Shown: positions 17,641 through 26,102, counted from the first letter of the stretch. The stretch: DNA of 43,115 bases from Streptococcus thoraltensis DSM 12221 (GCF_000380145.1 NZ_KB904592.1:1-43115), one strand, 5' to 3'. Numbers and translations are program-made. Notes: generated by a model from the letters alone, not told the origin.

Positions 17641-17861
17641 CTACAGTTGACAATGAGCCTAAATAAGAAGAGTTAGAAAAGCCACCAACCCTTCTTTTAT
17701 TCCATAAACCATGCTTAACAAATTCAATTAAACTTATTCCCACTTCTATTACAATGGACTTTTTAAGATAACCCCACTGCAAATGGCTTACCTATAAAGA
17801 TTTTAAAATCATACTATTTGGTTAACTTTCATAAGTTTGTCAGTATTAGATGATGTGTCAA

Positions 17862-18383
17862 CTAGTCAAACCGCTTCTCATACCGCCAATTAAAGAGCCA
17901 CTGTAAATTAATCGTCGGTTTGGGCTGTCTCTTGATAAAAGGTTCCAAAAATGAATCAATATCTCTCCATACTTCATCAACATTGACAGAACTAAATTCT
18001 TTTTCATTAGGTTTAGTAAATGTTCCTTTATCCGTTCCAATGCCAGTGAACTTATGACTGGCTGATGAAAAAAAATACGTTTTTTCTTTTTTACTCCTAT
18101 AAACAATAGAATCCGAAAACCTTTGCAAATACTCTTTTTTAGAATAAATAATAGGTGATTCATAGGTATCATAAGAATAGCCAATACCCTTTGGCTTCTC
18201 TAGAAAATCAAGTTCCTCTAAGATAAGAAAAGGGACTGGATGTTTGTCTTTGGCATGGGGCATACGCTGGGCATAGTAAACCGTATACTTAGCCAGGTTT
18301 TCTTCCACAAAAATAGTTCCAACCATATAGACTACTGACAGCACAATCAGAATAATAAATAGTTTCTTTTTCATAAAATCCAT
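17862..18383 (-). CDS. Membrane-anchored immunity-like protein, type B copy 2
   Basis: A 173-residue protein with an N-terminal membrane helix (about 5-25) and a predicted extracellular domain; no lipobox. It contains YTVYYAQRMPHAKDKHPVP just after the helix and ends PTINLQWLFNWRYEKRFD. It is nearly identical at its C-terminus to the type B copy at 19068-19589 and shares the YYA-x-x-MPxAK and NLQWLFN signatures with the type A proteins. I infer an immunity role from topology, multiplicity and position behind a toxin-like gene. The ribosome site is weak, and the start could be ATG at 18383 or three codons later. Confidence 0.75.
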   Translation of the reverse strand: MDFMKKKLFIILIVLSVVYMVGTIFVEENLAKYTVYYAQRMPHAKDKHPVPFLILEELDFLEKPKGIGYSYDTYESPIIYSKKEYLQRFSDSIVYRSKKEKTYFFSSASHKFTGIGTDKGTFTKPNEKEFSSVNVDEVWRDIDSFLEPFIKRQPKPTINLQWLFNWRYEKRFD

Positions 18384-18403
18384 ATTTGTTTCAATATTTT
18401 ATA

Positions 18404-19003
18404 TCAATATTCCAACAACTCTGTCGAGCTAATCTGTTCCATCTCATCAAATTGACTTTGATAAATCATATTAAACAGCCACTGTAAGTTAACCTTAGGT
18501 TTTACTTGATACTTAATAATAGGACTCAATACTTGGTGTATCAGATAATTAGAGTCTTTTTGGGTTTTATCTGATGTATTATCCTCCCAAGTTTCTCGTT
18601 TTTTATCCCATTTGCGTGTATTACTTGAAAATACAAAATTACCTGTCCGTGACGAATAAGAATACTCATTTGAATTAGTAGTGGTATTATCCAAAGAATA
18701 TCGTAGTGTGATTATTCTTTTGTCTCTGAACTCATAATCATATTCTACAATATAACCATCATTTTTTATTAAAGTGTTATTCCCATCTAGATTAACACGC
18801 AGTCCTTTGCCTTTTGGAATACGAATTTGGTCTAAATATTTGATAGTCATCACTAATTCCGGATTAGTGCCTTTGGCATGAGGCATATGATGGGCATAAT
18901 AGACTGAATGACTAGCTATATTAAACCATAAGTAAATAAATAGAACTAGCGAACAAGATAATAAAACAATCGTAGAAATAATGATTGTGGTCATTTTCGT
19001 CAT
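18404..19003 (-). CDS. Membrane-anchored immunity-like protein, type A copy 2
   Basis: A 199-residue protein beginning MTKMTTIIISTIVLLS, chosen because AAAGGAGA precedes this ATG; the frame extends 13 codons further upstream. One membrane helix is followed by SHSVYYAHHMPHAKGTNPEL, a beta-rich central region (YIVEYDYEFRDKRIITLRYS) and KVNLQWLFNMIYQSQFDE near the end. It is a close paralogue of the type A protein at 19946-20542, differing mainly in the helix. The function is inferred only: an extracellular, membrane-tethered partner for the large secreted protein upstream. Confidence 0.78.
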   Translation of the reverse strand: MTKMTTIIISTIVLLSCSLVLFIYLWFNIASHSVYYAHHMPHAKGTNPELVMTIKYLDQIRIPKGKGLRVNLDGNNTLIKNDGYIVEYDYEFRDKRIITLRYSLDNTTTNSNEYSYSSRTGNFVFSSNTRKWDKKRETWEDNTSDKTQKDSNYLIHQVLSPIIKYQVKPKVNLQWLFNMIYQSQFDEMEQISSTELLEY

Positions 19004-19067
19004 TACTATCGTCTCCTTTAAATATTTGACTATTATCCCCACAATTCATAAAGCTGCTTAACTTAAA

Positions 19068-19589
19068 TTAATCAAACCGCTTCTCATACCGCCAATTAAA
19101 GAGCCACTGTAAATTAATCGTCGGTTTCGGCTGTCTCTTGATAAAAGGTTCCAAAAATGAATCAATATCTCTCCATACTTCAGCAACATTGACAGATCTA
19201 AATTCTTTTTCATTAGGATCCGTAAAATTACCATTTTCAGTTCCAACACCAGTAAATTTATGAGTGTCTGATGAAAAATTGTATCTGTTCCCATCAACAC
19301 TTCTATATTTAATAGAATCTGAAAACATTTGCAAATACTCTTTATCAGAGTAAATAATGTGCGATTCATATAGATCATAAGAATAACCAATATTTTTTGG
19401 TTTTTCTAAGAAATAGAGTTCCTCTAAAACAAGAAAGGGGAGAGGATGTTTGTCTTTGGCATGGGGCATTCGCTGAGCATAATAAACCGTATACTTAGCT
19501 AGGTTCTCCTCCACAAAAATAGTCCCAACCATGTATAATAATGTCAATGATACCAATACAAGCCAAATTTTCAATAATTTTTTTATCAT
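19068..19589 (-). CDS. Membrane-anchored immunity-like protein, type B copy 1
   Basis: A 173-residue protein with an N-terminal helix (about 5-24), the segment TVYYAQRMPHAKDKHPLP and the ending NLQWLFNWRYEKRFD. The ATG overlaps the stop of the small basic gene upstream by four bases (ATGA) and has AGGAGGAG in front, so the two are coupled as a basic-tail and partner pair. The 3' 120 bases differ from copy 2 at only a few positions, while the middle differs more, suggesting recent duplication with diversification of the exposed domain. Confidence 0.78.
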   Translation of the reverse strand: MIKKLLKIWLVLVSLTLLYMVGTIFVEENLAKYTVYYAQRMPHAKDKHPLPFLVLEELYFLEKPKNIGYSYDLYESHIIYSDKEYLQMFSDSIKYRSVDGNRYNFSSDTHKFTGVGTENGNFTDPNEKEFRSVNVAEVWRDIDSFLEPFIKRQPKPTINLQWLFNWRYEKRFD

Positions 19590-19897
19590 TTACGTTTTCT
19601 CCTCCTAGACATACGTTTCTGGGGTCTTGAGACTTTAGGAATAACCCTTCTAAGCACACTGGTCGCTCTTATCATAGAACGTTTAACCGCTCTTCTAATA
19701 ATGGGGGATAGCCTTCTAGTTGGCTTGGTTTTGGGTTTATATGCAGGCCTATATTTTTTCTTACTTGCTCTAGACTTTGATTTATTTACTTTAGGGAAAA
19801 TCTTCTGTAGAAATTTCTTATTAACTTGTCTTCTTTTCTCTTGTAATTTTTTATGTTTTAAATCTTGCTTCTTTCGATGATTATTAACCTTAATCAA
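19586..19897 (-). CDS. Small very basic protein, orphan tail-like cassette
   Basis: A 103-residue protein almost free of acidic residues, with about 40 percent Lys and Arg. It has no close known relative that I recognise. It shares KIFP and an arginine-rich end (MSRRRKRK) with the C-terminal tail of the large toxin-like protein (KIFPPTRKRN and STKRRRH). The best start is TTG at 19897 with GGGAAG in front, though the frame is open further upstream into the end of the previous gene. It may be an orphan toxin tail of the kind left by recombination in polymorphic toxin loci, or a nucleic-acid-binding protein. Confidence 0.6.
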   Translation of the reverse strand: MIKVNNHRKKQDLKHKKLQEKRRQVNKKFLQKIFPKVNKSKSRASKKKYRPAYKPKTKPTRRLSPIIRRAVKRSMIRATSVLRRVIPKVSRPQKRMSRRRKRK

Positions 19898-19945
19898 TAT
19901 TTTCTTCCCTTTTTTGACAAGTCTTTTTCCAGTAAACTACATCGT

Positions 19946-20542
19946 TTAATAGCGTAACAATTCTGTAGAACTAATATTCTCCGTCTCATCAAATTGACCT
20001 TGGTAAATCATATTAAATAACCACTGTAAGTTAACCTTAGGTTTTACTTGATACTTAATAATAGGGGGCAATACTTGATTTAGCAAATAATCAGATTCTT
20101 CTGTTGTTTTTTTAGACGTACTATCCAACCATGTCTCTTGTTTCTTATCCCATTTATCAGTATTTCTTGAAAATACAAAATTACCTGTTCGTGATGAATA
20201 AGAATACTCATTTGAATTAGTAGTGGTATTATCCAAAGAATATCGTAGTGTGAGTATTCTTTTGTCTTTGAACTCATAATCATATTCTACAATATAACCA
20301 TACTTTTTTATTAGAGTGTTATTCCCATCTAGATTAAGACGTATTCCTTCATCTTTTGGAATACGAATTTGGTCTAAATATTTGATAGTCATCACTAATT
20401 CCGGATTAGTACCTTTGGCACGGGGCATATGATGGGCATAATAGACTGAATGACTAGCTATATTAAACCATAAGTAAATAAAGGATGATAATAAAATAAT
20501 CGGAAACGAAATCACTGAAAAGATTATTGGTTTGGTTGTCAT
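19946..20542 (-). CDS. Membrane-anchored immunity-like protein, type A copy 1
   Basis: A 198-residue protein that starts two bases after the stop of the large toxin-like gene, the position expected of a cognate immunity gene. It has one N-terminal membrane helix (about 7-24), SHSVYYAHHMPRAKGTNPEL, a central region rich in charged beta strands, and KVNLQWLFNMIYQGQFDE near the end. AGGAGGCGACATTA lies before the ATG. The topology places the domain outside the membrane, which would suit protection against an externally acting enzyme. TipC-type immunity proteins of streptococci have a similar plan, but I could not verify homology. Confidence 0.78.
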   Translation of the reverse strand: MTTKPIIFSVISFPIILLSSFIYLWFNIASHSVYYAHHMPRAKGTNPELVMTIKYLDQIRIPKDEGIRLNLDGNNTLIKKYGYIVEYDYEFKDKRILTLRYSLDNTTTNSNEYSYSSRTGNFVFSRNTDKWDKKQETWLDSTSKKTTEESDYLLNQVLPPIIKYQVKPKVNLQWLFNMIYQGQFDETENISSTELLRY

Positions 20543-20544
20543 AA

Positions 20545-23500
20545 TTAATGTCGCCTCCTTTTAGTTGAACGACGAGGAAAACTATTCCTCTTTCTTGTTG
20601 GTGGAAAAATTTTATGGTAAACCTTTTTAGCTAGCTGAAGTGGTCTGGCAACTCTATTTATGTAAATATTTTTAGCTATTGTTTTAGGTTTTATTTTACT
20701 TACACTGCGATAAAACTTTTTAGCTAGCTGAAGCGGTCTGGCAACTCTATTTATATAAATGTTTTTAGCTATTGTTTTAGGTTTTATTTTACTCACACTG
20801 CGATAAACCTTTTTAGCTAGCTGAAGCGGTCTGGCAACTCTATTTATATAAATATTTTTAGCTATTGTTTTAGGACTAAATTTTTTCGTTAATGTTGTTA
20901 TTTTCCTCTGAAAAGCTTTTTTAGTAGTGATGGCTTTGTTTTTGAGTGGCTTAATAATATTTTTCTTAATCATTGTTTGAGAAGCTTTTTTAAACTTATC
21001 AATTTTTCTATCAAATAGCATTGTATCTATTCGATGAATATTTTTAGGAATATTTTTTAACGTTCCTTTTTTTAGAGAATAAGCCAAGAGTCCAATTGTT
21101 CCAGCTGAAGCAATTGTGTACAATAGTTCTACACCTAATCTTAATTGACTCGTTTTCTTTGATTTATCAAAAACTTCTTTAAAAAGTTTTTGGCGTTGCT
21201 GTGTTAAATCTTGGCTGTAATAAGCTATTAAACGCTTATCCATTGACATATCTTTATATTTGGGATGGCGAGATAGAATCATAATATCCATATCTGTGTA
21301 AACATCGGAAACTGGCATGTCTGTAAATAAATCTCCAACAAACGAATTTTGTTGTAATACACTATTCTCACGCATAAAGAGATCAGGTACTATAACCGGT
21401 ATATTACCCACCATAATCACTTTACCTGTTGAGATTGTTTTGATAACTTCTTTTGTAAAACCTTTAAAACCTGGTTGTCTTTCATAGGATGCTAAAGTAG
21501 TTGCTAAATGAGCGAAGTCAATTTTTCCTTTATTTTCATCGTGAGCCTTATTTATTTGGTTAATTGCACTTTTCTGTATTGATTTATTACTAATTCTAAT
21601 CGGCTTTCCAAAATAATTAAAAAAATTTTGAAGAGTATCATTATAATAAGTTTTATCTGCAATCGCTTGAGCAATTTCTCTATTTTGTGCTAACTTATCA
21701 CCTTTGTATTTTCGTCTTGCGACCTCTCCTAGAGAATTAATGTATTTAATAACTGTATTATCATTTTTCTGACTATTTCCAACACCTGTATTATAGTTAA
21801 ACCATTCTTCAGCAGTTTCAGGTTTATTAGATTGATTTTTTTCATTAGAGTTTGCACGTTGGTTACCAACACCAGACTTAACTTTCGTGAATTTATAGAC
21901 TATCTTAGGCGAAAGTTTCTTAAGATAGTTTAACGTAGATGGCGTTGGAGTCACTGCACTCAACGTATAATACACTGGTATTGGCTTAGGTCGGTAAGCA
22001 ACTGTATTAGCTTTTACAACCGATACAGACTTCGGAACTCTAATCGTTGGTTTCTTTGAGCTCGATTTTACTGGCTTTACTGGTTTTGCTGGTTTAGGAA
22101 CACTTACTTTGACTTGATGGTAAAAAATAATCGGTCTGTGTGGTGGCGTCGGTTTTGAAACAAGCGTTGGAACAACAGGTTTCATCACCACTTCAGGAGC
22201 TGTAGGCGCTTTTGGTGGTGTTAAAAGTCCTCCACTTACTTTCACATCCGAGCTAAAGGCAAACCAATTGGCATAGCCCTTTGAATTTCCAAAATGGAAA
22301 CGAATACGATCTGTTGATTTCCCAACAATAGCTCCAATATAGGCATTGGGATTATCTTTGTCATCCCACTCCCCAACAACATCTATCTGCTCAGTGCTTG
22401 TAAAGTTAGCTGCTCGACCATTTTGAACCGTTATCGTTGAACCATTGATTGGGATGAACTGTCCGTTATAATCACCGGCATATTCTCCCTCTCCGTTTAG
22501 AGAATTCAAGCTGGCAAAACTGGTTAAAGCATAATTATCTGGCGTTGGAATCAGCTCTTTCCCGTTGATGTCAAAGAATTGTACCGTCATTTCCATATCA
22601 AAAGCAGATTTTGTTTGCTTGTCTTTGTTATAGATATGAGTGAGAGATGTGACTGTTGGATCACTCAAAGCTTGAAAAACAACCGTTCCAGAATAATGGG
22701 TTGTTGAAATAAGTTTGTAAGTGTACCTTACTTTTTTAATAGCATAACCTGAAAAACTAGAGTTTTTCAAATCAGAATAATCCACCACTACGGAGTCACC
22801 AACTGCAAGTAATACACTATTGTCCTTATGACGACTGGTTAGAGTCACTAATTTAGGACTCCCTAGAATCGTTCCTGGATCAATCCAACCCACTTGATGT
22901 TTAACAGCTTTATGTAATTGTTCATCAGAGAGAACTTTACCTGTAATGGTTTGAATAGCGTCTGGCTCTAGTTTAAAAATGAGATTTTGCGCCAAGACTT
23001 CTGGTAAATAACCCCTCTTTGTCGTATTCCCCTGCGCCTCAGCATAAGCCATATCATAGCTAGCCTTTTCAAGATTATAAACTTTCAGCTTTTGGTCATA
23101 AATGGCTTTTTCTTTTTGATAAGCTTGATAAGTTACTAAGTCTTTTTGAAACTGAGACTGCTTAGTTAGATAATCCTTATAATTCTGATCATCCTTATGA
23201 TATTGAGCTTTTTCAGCTTGATATCGTTTCGTAACAGCCTCAACTGTGCCAACTTGTGATTGGTAATCCTGAGCTTGTTCACTCGCACTTGTCACTGTTT
23301 CTGTCGGAGCTTCAACAAGAAGAATCCCTTCTTTTTGAGCCTTTGTCAAACTACTGTCCAACTGACTATCGCCACTAGTAGTCATAGGCAAACTAGGGTT
23401 CCGGCTGTCATTAGCAACAGCTTCAGTTGAAACCAGTGATGAAGCTGAACTAGGTATGGTATCCGCTAAAACTTGTGTTTGTGTGCACACAAAAAGAGCG

Positions 23501-23553
23501 GAGCTAAAAAGAACCCCACTCACGATACGCAGTTTTTGATTTCTTTGTTCCAT
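20545..23553 (-). CDS. Secreted antigen I/II-like protein with toxin-like C-terminus
   Basis: A 1002-residue protein. Signal peptide 1-30 (cleavage near VLADTIP); helical heptad region of antigen I/II type 90-175 (YQAEKAQYHKDDQNYKDYL); GbpC/V-like adhesin domain about 185-445; proline-lysine-rich stalk 446-545; unknown central domain about 575-800 with KIDFAHLATTLASY and the Asp-rich GDLFTDMPVSDVYTDMDIMI (741-760); membrane helix about 804-826; cationic tail with three 31-residue repeats (893-985) and RRSTKRRRH at the end. LPXTG is absent. The Asp cluster and DFAH segment recall TelC-type lipid II phosphatases, from memory only. Four membrane-anchored small paralogues follow, as in a polymorphic toxin locus. 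An adhesin with a nucleic-acid-binding tail is the alternative. Confidence 0.75.
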   Translation of the reverse strand: MEQRNQKLRIVSGVLFSSALFVCTQTQVLADTIPSSASSLVSTEAVANDSRNPSLPMTTSGDSQLDSSLTKAQKEGILLVEAPTETVTSASEQAQDYQSQVGTVEAVTKRYQAEKAQYHKDDQNYKDYLTKQSQFQKDLVTYQAYQKEKAIYDQKLKVYNLEKASYDMAYAEAQGNTTKRGYLPEVLAQNLIFKLEPDAIQTITGKVLSDEQLHKAVKHQVGWIDPGTILGSPKLVTLTSRHKDNSVLLAVGDSVVVDYSDLKNSSFSGYAIKKVRYTYKLISTTHYSGTVVFQALSDPTVTSLTHIYNKDKQTKSAFDMEMTVQFFDINGKELIPTPDNYALTSFASLNSLNGEGEYAGDYNGQFIPINGSTITVQNGRAANFTSTEQIDVVGEWDDKDNPNAYIGAIVGKSTDRIRFHFGNSKGYANWFAFSSDVKVSGGLLTPPKAPTAPEVVMKPVVPTLVSKPTPPHRPIIFYHQVKVSVPKPAKPVKPVKSSSKKPTIRVPKSVSVVKANTVAYRPKPIPVYYTLSAVTPTPSTLNYLKKLSPKIVYKFTKVKSGVGNQRANSNEKNQSNKPETAEEWFNYNTGVGNSQKNDNTVIKYINSLGEVARRKYKGDKLAQNREIAQAIADKTYYNDTLQNFFNYFGKPIRISNKSIQKSAINQINKAHDENKGKIDFAHLATTLASYERQPGFKGFTKEVIKTISTGKVIMVGNIPVIVPDLFMRENSVLQQNSFVGDLFTDMPVSDVYTDMDIMILSRHPKYKDMSMDKRLIAYYSQDLTQQRQKLFKEVFDKSKKTSQLRLGVELLYTIASAGTIGLLAYSLKKGTLKNIPKNIHRIDTMLFDRKIDKFKKASQTMIKKNIIKPLKNKAITTKKAFQRKITTLTKKFSPKTIAKNIYINRVARPLQLAKKVYRSVSKIKPKTIAKNIYINRVARPLQLAKKFYRSVSKIKPKTIAKNIYINRVARPLQLAKKVYHKIFPPTRKRNSFPRRSTKRRRH
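20599..20877 (-). repeat. Three 93-base in-frame tandem repeats (31 residues each)
   Basis: The period is exactly 93 bases, seen from the common landmark TTTTAGCTAGCTGAAG at intervals of 93. Units read KPKTIAKNIYINRVARPLQL then AKKVYRSVSKI, with only single changes until the last unit diverges into YHKIFPP. Each unit is cationic and amphipathic. The near identity at DNA level indicates recent expansion. Confidence 0.9.
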
Positions 23554-23586
23554 TTGGATTCCCTATATTTTCTGTTCGATAAAAAA

Positions 23587-23615
23587 ATATTACCATACAC
23601 AGCTACCACAGGCAA
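23587..23615 (-). promoter_or_regulatory. Promoter of the toxin-like locus
   Basis: Minus-strand TTGCCT (23610-23615), 17 bases, TAATAT (23587-23592) with a TGG extension. It gives a leader of about 27 bases with AGGGAA before the ATG. Confidence 0.5.
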
Positions 23616-23802
23616 CATAATTGTCAAAAAATTTTAAAAAAGTTTAGGTTACTCATTTTAAATGCTAACTTAATAAAAAACCAACTCAAACCTGACAAAA
23701 AGCATGACAAAAAATCTTGATTGATTAGTTTTTCAATATATCTCAAACAACGCAATATTAGGTAACCTTAGTTTTACTTCATAAAGTAGAAAAATGATGC
23801 TA

Positions 23803-23916
23803 ATACTCAATGAAAATTAAAAGCAGACTGGAGCAAACTGGGCAACGCCGATACAGATAGAACTAAAGTCCATCAAATCACGTCAATAAGGTCTACTTTT
23901 GATTTTTGAAGAGTAT
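23803..23916. repeat. RUP-like element
   Basis: About 114 bases bounded by inverted ends: ATACTCAATGAAAATTAAAA on the left and, read from the right, ATACTCTTCAAAAATCAAAA, both continuing to GTAGAC or GCAGAC. TA flanks both ends, matching the target preference known for RUP in Streptococcus pneumoniae. The ends match the RUP consensus as I remember it; the core differs. Confidence 0.75.
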
Positions 23917-23944
23917 TAAAAACCATCGTCAACAGACAATGGTT
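23917..23944 (-). terminator. Second tkt terminator
   Basis: Minus-strand AACCATTGTC and GACGATGGTT (one mismatch) with a short TGTT loop, then TTTT. It directly abuts the RUP-like element. Confidence 0.6.
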
Positions 23945-24008
23945 ACAGAAAGTTAGTTTTTGATTTTGGATGAATATAGATTTTAATCATTAGAATAGTT
24001 TGGACATC

Positions 24009-24036
24009 AAAAAAGCCTCACAACGTGAGACTTTTT
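24009..24036 (-). terminator. tkt terminator
   Basis: Minus-strand AAAAAGTCTCAC and GTGAGGCTTTTTT, one mismatch, with a three-base loop and a T-tract. It sits 7 bases past the tkt stop and is symmetrical enough to act in both directions. Confidence 0.85.
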
Positions 24037-24042
24037 GCGTCA

Positions 24043-26028
24043 TTACAGTGATTTATACAATTGAGAAGCATTTTCGACGGTAAAGCCGTATTCTTCAAAG
24101 ATTTTATTTCCTGGAGCGGATGTTCCCCATGTATCAATAGTAAGGGTTGCACCGTTCAATCCTGTATAGCGTTCCCAGCCAAAGCTTGCTGCTGCTTCGA
24201 TAGCAAGACGTTTAGTTACTGAGCTTGGAAGGACTTCTTCTTTGTATTCTACTGGTTGAGCATCAAAGAGGTTTTGAGATGGCATGGAAACCACGCGAAC
24301 ATGAAGACCTTCTTCAGCTAGAGAGGCTTGTGTGTCAAGAGCCAATTTCACTTCAGAACCTGTTGCGATAATAATACCATCAAGGTCACCTTTTGCTTCT
24401 GAAAGAATATAAGCACCTTTGTTAAGTCCTTCTTCAGCCAATTCTGCTGTTCCTTCAAGAACTGGAAGGTTTTGACGTGTTAGGACAAGCATGGTTGGTG
24501 TTTTAGTTTCACGAAGAGCACGTTTCCAAGCTGCATTGACCTCGTTACCGTCAGCTGGACGAATAACGTTGAGATTTGGCATTGAACGAACACTTGCTAA
24601 TTGCTCAATTGGCTCGTGAGTTGGTCCATCTTCCCCAACAGCAACTGAATCATGAGTCATGACATAGACAGTTGGTAATTCTGCTAGAGCCGCCATACGA
24701 ACAGCTGGGAGAAGGTAATTTGAGAAGACGAAGAATGTTCCGCCATAAATACGGCTACCACCATGAAGAGCAACGCCATTCATCGCTGCAGCCATGGCAA
24801 ATTCACGAACACCAAACCAGATGTTACGCCCTTTGTAATTGTCTGCTTGGAAGTCAGTCTCCGCTTTAGCCATAGTGTTATTTGAACCAGAAAGGTCCGC
24901 AGAACCACCCCAGAAGTATGACACTTGTTCTGAAATTTGTTGGATAGCTGCTTGACTTGTTACACGGCTGGCAGAACTTTGACCAACTTCGTGGGCGTCA
25001 AGTTCCACTTCAACTGGTTTCAATTCGAAGGCTGCCTTATAATCCGCTGCTAATTCAGGGTATTCAGCTTCGTATTTTGCAAAGAGTTCGTTCCAAGCTG
25101 CTTCTGCTTTTTCACCACGCGTTTGTAGCCCTGTTGCAAATCGTTCAGCCACTTCTTCAGGCACGGTAAAGGCTGGATAGTCAAAACCATAAACCTCTTT
25201 AGCGTGAGCAACACCTTCATCACCTAGAGGTGCACCATGCACAGCAGATGTTCCTTGGTTCTTAGCGCCGTAACCGATGACTGTCTTAATTTCGATAATA
25301 GTTGGTTTATCTGACTCAGCTTTTGCTTCTTCGATAGCCTTAGCAATGGCTGCCAAATCATTACCATCTTCAACAAAAAGATGTTGCCAGCCATAAGCCT
25401 CAAAGCGAGCTTTAACATCTTCTGTGAAAGCCATTGAAGTTGGCCCATCAAGTGAGATGTCATTTGAATCATAAAGGAGTACCAATTTACCCAATTTCAA
25501 ATGTCCAGCAAGACTGGCTGCTTCTTGAGAAACCCCTTCCATCAAATCACCATCACCATTGAGAGCGAAAGTATAGTGGTCAACAATATTAAAATCAGGT
25601 TTATTATATTTGGCAGCCAAGTGCGCTTCAGCCATTGCCATACCAACAGCATTCGCAATTCCTTGACCAAGTGGTCCTGTTGTTGCTTCTACGCCATCAG
25701 TGTGGTTCACTTCGGGATGACCCGGTGTTTTTGAGCCAAATTGACGGAAGTTTTTAATATCTTCCATAGAGACATCATAACCTGACAAGTGAAGTAGGCT
25801 GTAAATCAAGGCGCTACCATGCCCAGCAGATAGGACAAAACGGTCGCGGTTAGTCCATGAACGGCTTGTTTTTGGATTAATATTCAAAAACTTATTCCAA
25901 AGAACGTAAGCCATTGGTGCTGCACCCATAGGTAGTCCGGGGTGACCTGAATTGGCTTTTTGGATCATATCCATTGAAAGTGAGCGGATAGTATTTACCG
26001 CTAGTTGATCAACTGCATCAAAAGTCAT
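24043..26028 (-). CDS. tkt: Transketolase
   Basis: Thiamine-diphosphate enzyme that exchanges two-carbon units among pentose phosphate intermediates. The protein has 661 residues from [20 protein letters not shown]; this ATG has AAAGGAGGAATT in front, so I reject the start 12 codons upstream. [12 protein letters not shown] near the N-terminus, the cofactor motif [14 protein letters not shown], and the pyrimidine-domain [17 protein letters not shown] are intact. Upstream lie the HAD phosphatase and the transaldolase-like gene on the same strand. It has its own extended -10 promoter and a hairpin leader (GAAATGG/CCATTTC at 26049-26068). Confidence 0.96.
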   Translation of the reverse strand: MTFDAVDQLAVNTIRSLSMDMIQKANSGHPGLPMGAAPMAYVLWNKFLNINPKTSRSWTNRDRFVLSAGHGSALIYSLLHLSGYDVSMEDIKNFRQFGSKTPGHPEVNHTDGVEATTGPLGQGIANAVGMAMAEAHLAAKYNKPDFNIVDHYTFALNGDGDLMEGVSQEAASLAGHLKLGKLVLLYDSNDISLDGPTSMAFTEDVKARFEAYGWQHLFVEDGNDLAAIAKAIEEAKAESDKPTIIEIKTVIGYGAKNQGTSAVHGAPLGDEGVAHAKEVYGFDYPAFTVPEEVAERFATGLQTRGEKAEAAWNELFAKYEAEYPELAADYKAAFELKPVEVELDAHEVGQSSASRVTSQAAIQQISEQVSYFWGGSADLSGSNNTMAKAETDFQADNYKGRNIWFGVREFAMAAAMNGVALHGGSRIYGGTFFVFSNYLLPAVRMAALAELPTVYVMTHDSVAVGEDGPTHEPIEQLASVRSMPNLNVIRPADGNEVNAAWKRALRETKTPTMLVLTRQNLPVLEGTAELAEEGLNKGAYILSEAKGDLDGIIIATGSEVKLALDTQASLAEEGLHVRVVSMPSQNLFDAQPVEYKEEVLPSSVTKRLAIEAAASFGWERYTGLNGATLTIDTWGTSAPGNKIFEEYGFTVENASQLYKSL

Positions 26029-26093
26029 AATTCCTCCTTTATGACAAGAAATGGTTTCAGCCATTTCATAAAAATAAGTCTGTAATCGTTTTT

Positions 26094-26102
26094 ATTATAT
26101 CA
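26094..26102 (-). promoter_or_regulatory. tkt promoter (extended -10)
   Basis: Minus-strand TGATATAAT. Transcription would start near 26087, giving a leader of about 60 bases that contains the GAAATGG/CCATTTC hairpin between promoter and ribosome site. Confidence 0.55.

Larger units (their letters stand above)
17460..17861. other. About 400 bases between the toxin-like locus and proB: decayed sequence
   Basis: It holds the remnant at 17497-17640, a repeat core CTACCCACTACAG at 17634-17646, and an open minus-strand stretch (about 17632-17786) reading IVIEVGISLIEFVKHGLWNK then RRVGGFSNSSYLGSLSTVVG without a clear start. It looks like worn-down coding sequence at the edge of the accessory locus. 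No intact gene is visible. Confidence 0.5.
23554..24042. other. 489-base gap: toxin-like gene promoter, RUP element, two terminators
   Basis: No gene is visible. From left to right: promoter of the antigen I/II-like gene, an AT-rich leader region, a RUP-like element (23803-23916), and two tandem terminators for tkt (23917-23944 and 24009-24036). Confidence 0.7.

Noticed and set aside
17858..18184. Second minus-strand frame of 108 codons inside the type B gene, with a similar one at 19058-19390
   Set aside because: It seems conserved between the two copies only because the DNA is duplicated; it overlaps a better frame with membrane helix and conserved motifs.
20599..20877. CRISPR array, because of regular 93-base repeats
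   Set aside because: The repeats are contiguous, in frame and coding, with no unique spacers.
20545..23553. Ordinary antigen I/II adhesin
   Set aside because: It lacks LPXTG, the C-terminal isopeptide domains and wall anchor, and carries a different C-terminal half.
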